From Amphibalanus amphitrite (Eukaryota; Arthropoda; Thecostraca; Balanomorpha; Balanidae), in contig NW_024883035.1 in the NCBI RefSeq assembly GCF_019059575.1, forward strand, positions 82,865-146,864: a stretch of DNA of 64,000 nt, in the 5' to 3' direction. Of this stretch, positions 1-10,976 are shown piece by piece (position 1 is the first letter of the stretch; each line of letters begins with the position of its first letter). The notes under the pieces are model-generated. The model had not been told where the DNA came from. It did not search any database and saw nothing but the letters and a program-made list of their open reading frames with translations. The translations under genes were made by a program, and so were the position numbers.

Positions 1-2091
1 CCGCGCCACGCAGAAACTGCGCACTGAAATTAACTCTGGAAGCCATTTCCTGGTGCTGCAACGCATTCACTGGGAATCACGAACCTTTTAAATAGCTCAT
101 AATTGATGACCCCAGTTTAACCCATAGTTACACTGAACGGTAGACATCGAACTGCATTCTGCGTACCGTGGCGTTCTAAGCGAATACTCGGGCGCCGATT
201 CTGATCAATACTCGGGGTCGGGTCAGGCAGGCCACATATCAGGCGTCGTGACACCGCAGCCGACACGGCGCTTTATCACCGGACCTGACTCGCAGCAGAC
301 GGACTCGGAGCACTCTGACTCGGACGGAGTTCGACTCGGATTAACTCTGAGTCGGCTGAGTGGCGGAGGCCATCGGAGGGCCCAGCTGTTGATCCATGCA
401 CCATTAGCCATCTTTGACGAGCTATCGCTTAGCTTTAATGAGCCAACCGGCGGACCACGCAGCTGTAGTGTCCGGGGTACCTAAGGACGTCGAATGGCGT
501 TCGGGAATCTGCCTTCCCGAGGTATTTGGTCTCCGGGACCTCTTTGTAGGTCACGAGGTCGGAGATTCTACCCGCCTTCAAAGCTAGAGCAGGTGACAGT
601 GTCGGATGGATGCCCGAGACTCCGTGAACTTCCTTCTGGTGTGATATGGGGTTGGGTGTGCCGGACTTGATCGAGGTTGCATGGTTTCTGGAGAGCGGGT
701 ATTGGCAGTAAGAAACGAATAGGTGGGCCCTATTACTGATTAGGGTGTCTCATACCGTACGCTCCCCAGATCTGTTGTCCAGTATTGGCTGTTGATGGCC
801 GTCCGCACCCAAATCGCGTTATCGTTCATATCATGATCGATAACAAGACTTAGGCCGACGACGAGTGTGTCTATAGGACGGTATTTTTGGATTGACAGTT
901 GCTTTTGGGGAGGGTGGGAGGGGATCGTTTTCCACAGCCTGTCGCTTGACTCGGGTCTCCTCCCACCCCTCTGCCCCTCCCTCCCTCCTCGTGCTGGCCA
1001 TCCTCCGCTCCCTCTATTCGAGCCCCAAATCAAGCTAATGTTTGCACATTATCTGAGATCACAGAGGCTCGGCGACCTCCGTAGGTGAGGTCAGGTATCA
1101 ATGTCGCTCTAGGTCTCCAGTCTCCACTCTAGCATAACTCCGTCTCCTCAATACTGGAGCGGTCGGTCGCCAGCGAACGATCCCCATCATCATCTCTGGT
1201 CGTTCGATGACCAATAGACGCCTTGGCCATAAAGCGGACGTCGGCCCGCTCTCATTTTGCAAGATAAATGTCATATGGTATTGGAAGGTGTGCCACAAAG
1301 CAGACCTTGTAGCGTGGGTTCAGGCAATATTGGGTCTCTCCACTCTGGGAGACTGAATGAGGATGCAAACTCCAGACCGTCACGACGGAGCGCTGCTGGA
1401 GGGAAGATTGTAAAAAAAATGTCATTTGGCCACTTTATTACTGAACTAAACCATATCAAAAGGAGTTCAATCTTACGCAAACAATACGTGTTATATATAA
1501 AATGGTACAAATATATTTGTAAAAAAATCATATCTTTGACATCCAGCCCTTCAGTAGATATAATTATCAGTTGAAGCATCTGAAGTTTACGGAAAAGTGA
1601 GGTAGATAAATTCAATAATCGATCTAGACATACTTCATGATTTTTCTTGGTACGTAAATACTACCACATAAATTAAGGTTTAAGTTTTAAGTGGGATACC
1701 AGCCTCAATCAAATGCAATAAAGGTTGTTCAGTGTTGGTAAAGGCCGCCTCAAAGCAGAGTACAAATAGAATGTCTATATAAAGCAAGGCTGATGACACT
1801 CGAGGTGTGCAGCGGCTTGAGCTATATTCGGCGACCTTCAATGGAAGTGTTAAGACGCTAAAGCCTCCTCCTACAAGTGACATTTCAGTTGATGAAAGCA
1901 GTTTTGCGTTGGAGGCTTAAGATGTAGCAACCCTACGTAGGTGTGAGCGCAATTGTGGAGAAAGCGATGAAACAGAGGGCATCTATTGGAGCAAGTCTTA
2001 TATCGCACCATAGGTAAGACCAATCCACTGAATATCCTCCGCTCAGTCTGAGTCCCTCCTCGCCTCCCTCACAGACACTGTGCCGTCTCAC
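1..2091. other. No gene recognised
   Basis: I see no convincing exon, RNA gene or intact transposon here. There is a short degenerate run of CTCGGA-like hexamers at about 280-360 and a pyrimidine-rich patch at 955-1010. The open frames on both strands are short and have no recognisable domain. It could be intron of the minus-strand gene suggested by the exon candidate at 2092-2248. Confidence 0.5.
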
Positions 2092-2248
2092 CTTTTTTCT
2101 CGCCGTGCCGATGCCGCTCGGGACTGCAGGGCGAGCCGGCGCCGGGCAGCTCCCCGTGCAGAATGTCCACGGTGGACGCGGACGCGGACGGTTTGACGTC
2201 AATCACGTCCACATTGTCCCAGTGCTGGCCCTCCACGTAGGTGATGGT
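2092..2248 (-). CDS. Candidate internal coding exon, product not recognised
   Basis: On the minus strand a 157-base segment is bounded by a good acceptor (pyrimidine-poor but ending TTTCAG, just above 2248) and a consensus donor (G|GTGAGA at 2091-2090). Read from its first base it is fully open for 52 codons, starting TITYVEGQHWDNVDVIDVKP and ending HRHGEKK plus one base, so it would start in phase 0 and end in phase 1. The composition (Asp/Val-rich strand followed by a Ser/Pro-rich stretch and a basic end) looks like protein and is GC-rich compared with the flanks. I do not recognise the family. Other exon candidates on the same strand lie at 9715-9806 and 19734-19925 and might belong to the same gene, but no linkage is shown. 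It could also be chance. Confidence 0.42.
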
Positions 2249-2414
2249 CTGAAACAGCGAGCAGGTGGTTAGGGCTGCGGAGGAACGAGAGACAGGCGGG
2301 TGGGGTTAGGTGGTCTTTGTTAGAAGAACTTACGAGCGGACGGCGGGTGGTTTCCTACTACTTAGAGTAGGAGAATAACTAATAAGCGAGCGACAAGTGG
2401 CCTCTCTCCCTCTA

Positions 2415-2424
2415 ACTCTCTCTC

Positions 2425-2496
<72 letters not shown>

Positions 2497-2497
2497 A
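2415..2497. repeat. (CT)n microsatellite
   Basis: About 80 bases of almost pure CT dinucleotide with a few CCC interruptions, directly upstream of the first TTAA element. Open frames across it encode only Ser-Leu or Arg-Glu runs and are not genes. Confidence 0.97.
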
Positions 2498-2548
2498 CTC
2501 GCTCTCTTCCTCACTCTGTCCAACCCCTCTCTCTCGCTTTCCTTTTAA

Positions 2549-5309
2549 AGGGACCCTCCCACCTTCAAAAAAGTTAATGAATTGGCATAAAAGTGATGTA
2601 GCGTGAATCACAAAGAGCGAAAATGAACATCTACCAAATTTTACCGGAAAATATTCACCCGTTTTCGAGATATAAGACTTTTATTTTTGTTTACTTTTAG
2701 GGAAATCCGCTGTTTCTATGACGTCACATAAAGGTTTTCTTTACGTCGGCATTTGGAAGCAATAGTTTGGTATCAAAGTGCGACAAATATTGCGCGAATG
2801 ATGCGTTTATCTTATCAAGGTCAATATATGATGGCCAATAAAGGATTCCAGGACAATTCTTATGGCATTTCTTCGTATCGCAATTCTTCGTCTGCAAATC
2901 TTCGTCAGGGCATTTATTCGTACCTATCGCATTACTTTGTCTCGCACCAGGGTATATGAAAATCGGCTCGCATTTCTTCTTCAACGCAAATATATGCAAG
3001 AGTAAGCATTGAGGGACAAATAAATACACCGACGAAGATTTGTAGACGAAGAAATGCGGACGAAAAATTGTGCTACGAAGAAATGTCATGCGAGGATTCG
3101 TTCGGGTACCATGACATTTATGTGATTTCAAAGTCAAGGTTCACAGCTGATCTGCTAAATCAAGCCAAGAATCCAAACTATCAAAAAACTATAAATATTT
3201 GTTTGTCTGTCACAGAGGTCTCAAGCAATATAAGGTTGACATATGTTGGATCAAAAATCTACTGCCACAACTCACATCTGCCTTAGTTTATCATTGTTGT
3301 TTTAACTTGCTTTCAAGAGAAACAGAAGCCAGTATCTGATATCACTTCAGATGATTGTTTCAAGATCTGAGTTCAAATGGAAATAAAAGCAAGATCAAGA
3401 TGAAACAGGGATTATTGCTGTTAAAGTAGTTTGGCCATGATACAACAAGCACATAAATCATTAGCCAAATCAAATACTGGTTGGTTTGTCAAGATGTTTG
3501 TTGTCTGTCGTCTGTCGAGCTGCTATGAACACTGAACGCTCTCACTAGAGAGTAGTTTAAGTTGAATGGTAGTGAGCTGTAATTAGACAAAGCAGCTATT
3601 CAGTGCTCACATCAAGCCAGGCTAGGAAATGGCATCAACTGTGGTGGGAGGAAGCAGGTTCGGCAGCCCTATGTTGTAAACTTCTGTTATGTCTTGTGTT
3701 TGATCAACTGATGTTTTCTGCTCTGTTTTGTGCAGTGATAGTAGCAGGTAACTGCATGCTTGTCAAATTATGTGAATAAACGAATTCATAACATTGCATT
3801 TTTCTCTCCATGCAAGGAACAAGTAAGATGTTGTAGAAAATGTAATAGAGGGCTGCATTGCTGATTTTGCACTTTATCAGAGCTTTATTTAGAATTGCTT
3901 TCCTGAAAGCTACACACAGGCCACAGTGCTGAAATTCACAATGTCATAGCTTTTGGCAGAAAAAAGAAAAGACTTACCTAGGTAAAATTGGCTGAAAGTA
4001 TGGCAGAGCAGGTCTCGATGCGTATGCCCATCCGTGTGCTTGCCGAAGCCGAACTGACTGCAACACATTTAACTCTGACCCACCATGGTGGCTGGCATAT
4101 CCTGAACTTTCACCACTCTAAACAAGACAACTTTCAGCCCTCAGCATTGTATTAAAACACTGTACAAAACACTCAAAATTTGTTTCAGTGCCATCCACGG
4201 ACAACATCAGTCGCCATTCACCAGGCCAGTAAAAACAGAATAGATAATAGCTTCAAACCCATGTAGTCAGAGTTACTAGGTCTGCACCTCAAAACAAAAT
4301 CCAGGTGACATTCACCACGCCAGTAAAAAAACAGGTACTTAGGTAACGTAACAGCTTCAAATCTGGTAACATGTTGGTCGGACTTTACACTACCATATTT
4401 ACATGGAATAATATGATACCAAACAATAGTGCAACCATTCTGGACAACAAAAGTGTATGATAAAATTAATTTAGAATACTCTGGCAGCATGATTTACGAG
4501 CACAGGCAGGTGTTACCTACCAGCCTTCTCAATGCTCGTAAAACCAACATTGTAGTTTTGATTTTACCTTACATGATAACACACTTGGCTGCAATGGCAC
4601 ATTCAATTTAATACTGTGAAAAGACCAGTTATAACCACTTCACAAGCACAATTGCACCTCATGCCGACATCCTTTTCCAAAGACAGTCAGCAGCGTCTTT
4701 CGTCTAAACTGGAAGATAAATCCCCTTTCAACTGTTAACATCAAAAATATTTCTTCATGGTGTGACTGTGATCTCCATATGGAAACCTTGCAGGGAAAGA
4801 ATTAATGTCAATTGTCAGCTCTTCAAATTTCTTTGGACTTTAACTTGCAGTACCATATCCAGTTTGCTTTGATATTTTGTTTTTTATTCCATGTTGAAGT
4901 TGAACACCAAGCTCCAGATATAGCAGGCAGCTTGATCATCTTCGGCCTTGGTATAATATCAGTCCAAGTTCCAGTGGTGGGTATCTTCTAATATTCAAAT
5001 TAAAATGAAAAGCAATAGGCTTTCTCAGCGCCGACGACGGATTTCACGTTGATAAAAAAGGGAGCTCAAGGTCAGCAAAACTCGGGTTCAAGGAATGGCG
5101 GGCGTTGAAATGACTGCTGACGTCATCAAAAAACCGCTAATGGTTAAGAGATAGGGACTAAGCTGGTCCCACCCTGCAAGTAAAGGGAAGAAATTTCTTG
5201 AACACCATAAAGCTGCGGGGGTTGCGACCAGGATAAATGGTGGTTTCTGAGCCTGGCCGCAAACTTGGCTATCTCAACTCAAAACTAATGTTAAGGTGGG
5301 ATGGTCCCT
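2549..5309 (+). mobile_element. TTAA-flanked non-autonomous DNA transposon, copy 1 (2761 bp)
   Basis: The left end (AGGGACCCTCCCACCTT, from 2549) and the right end (AAGGTGGGATGGTCCCT, ending 5309) are inverted repeats of about 17 bp with one mismatch. Each is flanked by TTAA (2545-2548 and 5310-5313). TTAA duplication is the hallmark of piggyBac and Kolobok superfamilies; the AGGG termini do not decide between them. No open frame longer than about 137 codons lies inside and none has a transposase motif, so this copy cannot supply its own transposase. A cluster of ACGAAGAA-type octamers in both orientations lies at about 2865-3095. A short relative in opposite orientation lies at 60594-61109. 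The next copy abuts it directly. Confidence 0.85.
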
Positions 5310-5313
5310 TTAA

Positions 5314-8083
5314 AGGGACCCTCCCACCTTCAAAAAAGTTAATGAATTGGCATAAAAGTGATGTAGCGTGAATCACAAAGAGCGAAAATGAACATCTACC
5401 AAATTTTACCGGAAAATATTCACCCGTTTTCGAGATATAAGACTTTTATTTTTGTTTACTTTTAGGGAAATCCGCTGTTTCTATGACGTCACATAAAGGT
5501 TTTCTTTACGTCGGCATTTGGAAGCAATAGTTTGGTATCAAAGTGCGACAAATATTGCGCGAATGATGCGTTTATCTTATCAAGGTCAATATATGATGGC
5601 CAATAAAGGATTCCAGGACAATTCTTATGGCATTTCTTCGTATCGCAATTCTTTGTCTGCAAATCTTCGTCAGGGCATTTATTCGTACCTATCGCATTAC
5701 TTTGTCTCGCACCAGGGTATATGAAAATCGGCTCGCATTTCTTCTTCAACGCAAATATATGCAAGAGTAAGCATTGAGGGACAAATAAATACACCGACGA
5801 AGATTTGTAGACGAAGAAATGCGGACGAAAAATTGTGCTACGAAGAAATGTCATGCGAGGATTCGTTCGGGTACCATGACATTTATGTGATTTCAAAGTC
5901 AAGGTTCACAGCTGATCTGCTAAATCAAGCCAAGAATCCAAACTATCAAAAAACTATAAATATTTGTTTGTCTGTCACAGAGGTCTCAAGCAATATAAGG
6001 TTGACATATGTTGGATCAAAAATCTACTGCCACAACTCACATCTCCTGCCTTAGTTTATCATTGTTGTTTTAACTTGCTTTCAAGAGAAACAGAAGCCAG
6101 TATCTGATATCACTTCAGATGATTGTTTCAAGATCTGAGTTCAAATGGAAATAAAAGCAAGATCAAGATGAAACAGGGATTATTGCTGTTAAAGTAGTTT
6201 GGCCATGATACAACAAGCACATAAATCATTAGCCAAATCAAATACTGGTTGGTTTGTCAAGATGTTTGTTGTCTGTCGTCTGTCGAGCTGCTATGAACAC
6301 TGAACGCTCTCACTAGAGAGTAGTTTAAGTTGAATGGTAGTGAGCTGTAATTAGACAAAGCAGCTATTCAGTGCTCACATCAAGCCAGGCTAGGAAATGG
6401 CATCAACTGTGGTGGGAGGAAGCAGGTTCGGCAGCCCTATGTTGTAAACTTCTGTTATGTCTTGTGTTTGATCAACTGATGTTTTCTGCTCTGTTTTGTG
6501 CAGTGATAGTAGCAGGTAACTGCATGCTTGTCAAATTATGTGAATAAACGAATTCATAACATTGCATTTTTCTCTCCATGCAAGGAACAAGTAAGATGTT
6601 GTAGAAAATGTAATAGAGGGCTGCATTGCTGATTTTGCACTTTATCAGAGCTTTATTTAGAATTGCTTTCCTGAAAGCTACACACAGGCCACAGTGCTGA
6701 AATTCACAATGTCATAGCTTTTGGCAGAAAAAAGAAAAGACTTACCTAGGTAAAATTGGCTGAAAGTATGGCAGAGCAGGTCTCGATGCGTATGCCCATC
6801 CGTGTGCTTGCCGAAGCCGAACTGACTGCAACACATTTAACTCTGACCCACCATGGTGGCTGGCATATCCTGAACTTTCACCACTCTAAACAAGACAACT
6901 TTCAGCCCTCAGCATTGTATTAAAACACTGTACAAAACACTCAAAATTTGTTTCAGTGCCATCCACGGTCCACGGACAACATCAGTCGCCATTCACCAGG
7001 CCAGTAAAAACAGAATAGATAATAGCTTCAAACCCATGTAGTCAGAGTTACTAGGTCTGCACCTCAAAACAAAATCCAGGTGACATTCACCACGCCAGTA
7101 AAAAACAGGTACTTAGGTAACGTAACAGCTTCAAATCTGGTAACATGTTGGTCGGACTTTACACTACCATATTTACATGGAATAATATGATACCAAACAA
7201 TAGTGCAACCATTCTGGACAACAAAAGTGTATGATAAAATTAATTTAGAATACTCTGGCAGCATGATTTACGAGCACAGGCAGGTGTTACCTACCAGCCT
7301 TCTCAATGCTCGTAAAACCAACATTGTAGTTTTGATTTTACCTTACATGATAACACACTTGGCTGCAATGGCACATTCAATTTAATACTGTGAAAAGACC
7401 AGTTATAACCACTTCACAAGCACAATTGCACCTCATGCCGACATCCTTTTCCAAAGACAGTCAGCAGCGTCTTTCGTCTAAACTGGAAGATAAATCCCCT
7501 TTCAACTGTTAACATCAAAAATATTTCTTCATGGTGTGACTGTGATCTCCATATGGAAACCTTGCAGGGAAAGAATTAATGTCAATTGTCAGCTCTTCAA
7601 ATTTCTTTGCACTTTAACTTGCAGTACCATATCCAGTTTGCTTTGATATTTTGTTTTTTATTCCATGTTGAAGTTGAACACCAAGCTCCAGATATAGCAG
7701 GCAGCTTGATCATCTTCGGCCTTGGTATAATATCAGTCCAAGTTCCAGTGGTGGGTATCTTCTAATATTCAAATTAAAATGAAAAGCAATAGGCTTTCTC
7801 AGCGCCGACGACGGATTTCACGTTGATAAAAAAGGGAGCTCAAGGTCAGCAAAACTCGGGTTCAAGGAATGGCGGGCGTTGAAATGACTGCTGACGTCAT
7901 CAAAAAACCGCTAATGGTTAAGAGATAGGGACTAAGCTGGTCCCACCCTGCAAGTAAAGGGAAGAAATTTCTTGAACACCATAAAGCTGCGGGGGTTGCG
8001 ACCAGGATAAATGGTGGTTTCTGAGCCTGGCCGCAAACTTGGCTATCTCAACTCAAAACTAATGTTAAGGTGGGATGGTCCCT
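5314..8083 (+). mobile_element. TTAA-flanked non-autonomous DNA transposon, copy 2 (2770 bp)
   Basis: A second, almost identical copy of the element at 2549-5309 in the same orientation. By eye the differences are a 3-base insertion (near 6045), a 7-base insertion (near 6970), a 1-base deletion in an A-run (near 7100), and a few substitutions such as C to T near 5653 and G to C near 7610. It ends at 8083, followed by TTAA (8084-8087). Its left TTAA (5310-5313) is also the right TTAA of copy 1, forming the 16-base palindrome GTCCCTTTAAAGGGAC. Like copy 1 it has no transposase gene. Confidence 0.86.
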
Positions 8084-8087
8084 TTAA

Positions 8088-9470
8088 CTGACCCGAAACG
8101 AATCGTCCGATACGCATCCCGTTCGGCCTTCCGATAAAAGATGACCCAGTCTCATTTCCGCATTCAGTCAGATATTAATTCTCCGACGAGAACGCTTCCG
8201 GATTCCTTAGAAATCGAGCCGTAGCAAGAAGCGCTTCCCCGACAAAAGCTTTCTTTAGAAAAGCTACCGATTCCTTAGATATATTTGCCGTCAGTCTTTT
8301 CTCTTCCGCCCTGTTGCGAGCAGAGGTCCACCTCTACACGGGCGTCCAATAAAAGCGCGCTCGTCCCGCTGACCCTGATACCGGCTGCCAGTCGAGCACC
8401 GTTGCCTTTGTCTGATTGTTTTGTTTGCCGTTCATATGTAGACAGTCAACAGGGACGAGCGTGCCGCTCGCACCATATGAGCGCAAACACCGTGCCAAAT
8501 GGGAGGCGCGCATGCCGGTTATGGCTCCCGCTGGCGCTGTTCTCTCGGCAAAGTGTCGGCTCGGCCGGTCGTTCCCCGCGTTTGACTGAAAACAATAATC
8601 TGGGTGAGATTCAGACATTTCGCGCAGAGGCCTAGGGCAGCAGCCTGAGGGGCCCAGGGACGGTGATAGCCCGGGACAGGAGCCAGTGAGGGCCTGGGAC
8701 AGAATCCAGTGAGGGTCCAAGGCAGACCAGTGACGGCCCAAGACAGTGGGCCGTGAGGGTCCGGTACAGTGGCCTGTGAGGGCCCCCGGCAGTGTTTAGT
8801 GAGGGCCCCCGGCAGTACACGGTAGGGACCCGGTTGTAGCTCGGCAGTTGGGCTTCCTGCCGGAACACTCCGTCCGACTATGGGAAGTAGAACAGCGCCC
8901 CCCCCCCCCCACCGCCCCGGTGTATACAGACAAACGGTAGCTCCATTTCTCTTAATAAGCACGGCTGGAGCCCGTATGGGACTCGCCGCCTGCGGTGGCA
9001 GCTGCGAGAGGCTGAATGTTTAATGTGCAAACCGGAGCTTCACATTAGATTGTGTACACTGCATGCATATTCATCTGAAAATAGTTGGTTGAAAAGGTTC
9101 TTTAAACGCTGATCAAACATAGATGATTCTCATACACCTACGATGTTGTATCCATTTCATATCGCTACTTAAAGTTCTTCAAATTACATTTCTGATGTTT
9201 GTGTTACATTTCAAGAGATACATCGGTGATTGTCATCAGATTAGTGGAAGAAGGTACATCAAAGATGGCAGACAACTTCATGTTAAAAAAGTTATAATGC
9301 TCATGGCTTCAAAGACTTCTTTATCTTTTGCAACCGTCCTACATATTTGCCGTTCTGAGTTTCTTCATCATTTGTGAAACGCACAACCAACACTACTGAA
9401 CGATGTTGCACGGATAATGCAGATGAGCGTTTTCCATACATACTGGCCCGCCGCGCGAGGCGGTGGGAGT
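8088..9470. other. No gene recognised; contains a degenerate minisatellite
   Basis: Unique-looking DNA apart from the repeat at 8640-8830 and a poly-C run near 8900-8913. Several overlapping open frames exist on both strands (up to about 147 codons), but they cross the repeat and show no domain. Confidence 0.5.
8640..8830. repeat. Degenerate GTGAGGGCC minisatellite
   Basis: About seven imperfect repeats of a 20-27 base unit of the form CAGTGAGGGCCCCGGCAG. The reverse frame gives repeating GPSLA/GPHRP-like peptides, which is why open frames appear here. Confidence 0.75.
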
Positions 9471-9474
9471 CCCT

Positions 9475-9705
9475 GTTCGACCTTGCCTGATCTTGCCTGG
9501 CCCTATCCGACCTTCTCTGCCGTTGTACGACGCTCTCTAACTCTATCTAATCCTGGCCGACCCTTCTCCCCCTGTCGACTCTGACCCCGTCTGACGCTGT
9601 CCGATTCTGATCATGTCTGACCTTATCCGTCTGACCATGTCCGACCCTACCCGACCCCAACCGGCCTTATCTGACCGCGTCTAACCCCGTCTGACCCTCA
9701 GTGCC
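9475..9705. repeat. Degenerate TCTGACCCTG-type tandem repeat
   Basis: Roughly 20 diverged copies of a 10-12 base unit resembling TCTGACCCTGTC or TCCGACCTTATC. No coding signal is visible. Confidence 0.75.
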
Positions 9706-9714
9706 CTGACCGGT

Positions 9715-9806
9715 GACCGGTGTCAGTAGGAAGTTGTGCGGCAGCTGCCGCAGCTCGCCGACAAACTGCTGTGAAATTGGATCCCAGCTGAAGTACCGGT
9801 CACACT
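9715..9806 (-). CDS. Weak candidate internal exon, product not recognised
   Basis: On the minus strand, after a possible acceptor (GGAACAG just above 9806), an open stretch reads CDRYFSWDPISQQFVGEL then RQLPHNFLLTPVTG. The codon pattern and amino-acid mix look protein-like and stand out from the surrounding repeats, but the acceptor lacks a clear pyrimidine tract and the donor is ambiguous (GTCACC or GTCAGG near 9715). I do not know the family. It lies between two better candidate exons on the same strand (2092-2248 and 19734-19925). Confidence 0.25.
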
Positions 9807-9819
9807 CTGTTCCAGGTCA

Positions 9820-10779
9820 AATGAACTAACTTCATTGTGACAATCCAACCGGTCGTCGGCACTCGAATAGGATATTAGATGGTACGAGGAACGGTGGCCA
9901 CATGCTAACGAGACATTGTCCTGCCGTAACAGTTGTCTGCCATGGGGAGCACGGCTTTCGCTGGAGCCATGCTCATGATGGGCAACATGTCTGCCGCCGA
10001 CAACGCGGTGTCTAGCGCAATGGACTGATATATATGGCCCCGTAATCGTGTGGACAAAATCAGCCTCGGCGTGGCTTCACTCGTTGGCCTGCAATGCAAT
10101 TTATTCCGATCAATTTACCAGCTCCATACACATGAAACCTCCACCCACATGGCCAGTGATTTTAGACACCCCTGCGTCACGGTTGCGCAGCGCGGTTCGA
10201 CCCAGACCACCAATGACCTCTCGCGGCCTCGGCTTCGGCAACCGTCGGGTCTGTCTGCCAATCGAAAATCGACGAACTCTCCGCGGTCGGCCGACGTCGC
10301 CGGTCGGCGGCCGTTTCGCATTGCTCCCGTGAGAGGCGGCTGGCTCGCCGGCCCGCCAGACAGCCATTTTTCCGGCCGAGACAGCGCTTCATCTCATACC
10401 GGAGCCAGCCTTCTCTGTGCTGTGATCGAAAGACAGACACAAGTGGTGTAGGTGTGGTTGACAGGCACGTGGGGTGTGCTCTAAGACGCAGGTTTGTTTA
10501 TAAAAAAAAACATTTGATGTGAGCTAAAGCACTTGCGTGCGACTTGTTGTAGTTTTCTTCCGGCGATTTGCATTTTTGATTGACACATTTATCACTGATT
10601 TTGCAACAATCACCCTCTTGCAGATATTTCTTTGCAAGCAACAGCCTAATCCACCGAATCCCTTTCCTTGATCCTAACCTAACCCCTGTCCCTTATCCCG
10701 CCTCTTCCGTTGCTCTTTCGCTCTGGTTAGTTCCTTTCGTCTCTCTCCCATCCCATCTCTCTTTTCCCTTCCCCGTCTC
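9820..10779. other. No gene recognised; CpG-rich patch at 10180-10420
   Basis: Mostly featureless. The segment 10180-10420 is markedly GC- and CpG-rich and has open frames on several strands, as expected for such composition. It could be a promoter-like island, but no start site or gene can be tied to it. Confidence 0.4.
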
Positions 10780-10782
10780 CCT

Positions 10783-10879
<97 letters not shown>

Positions 10880-10976
10880 TCCCTCTCCCTCTCTCTCTCC
10901 CTCTCCCTCTCCCTCTCCCTCTCCCTCTCCCTCCCCCTCTCCCTCTCCCTCTCCCTCTCCCCCTTCCTCCCTCCCG
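10780..10976. repeat. (CT)n then (CCCTCT)n microsatellite
   Basis: About 90 bases of pure CT dinucleotide are followed by about 100 bases of CCCTCT hexamers, so the repeat changes period partway along. Long Ser-Leu and Arg-Glu/Gly-Glu open frames here are artefacts of the repeat. Confidence 0.97.

Noticed and set aside
2724-3137. 137-codon minus-strand frame as a transposase (repeated at 5489-5902)
   Set aside because: No DDE-type motif and too short; it overlaps the ACGAAG motif array of a non-autonomous element. Its conservation in both copies only reflects their recent duplication.
10185-10205. tRNA-like B box (GGTTCGACC)
   Set aside because: No A box at the right distance and no cloverleaf; no tRNA gene found in the window.
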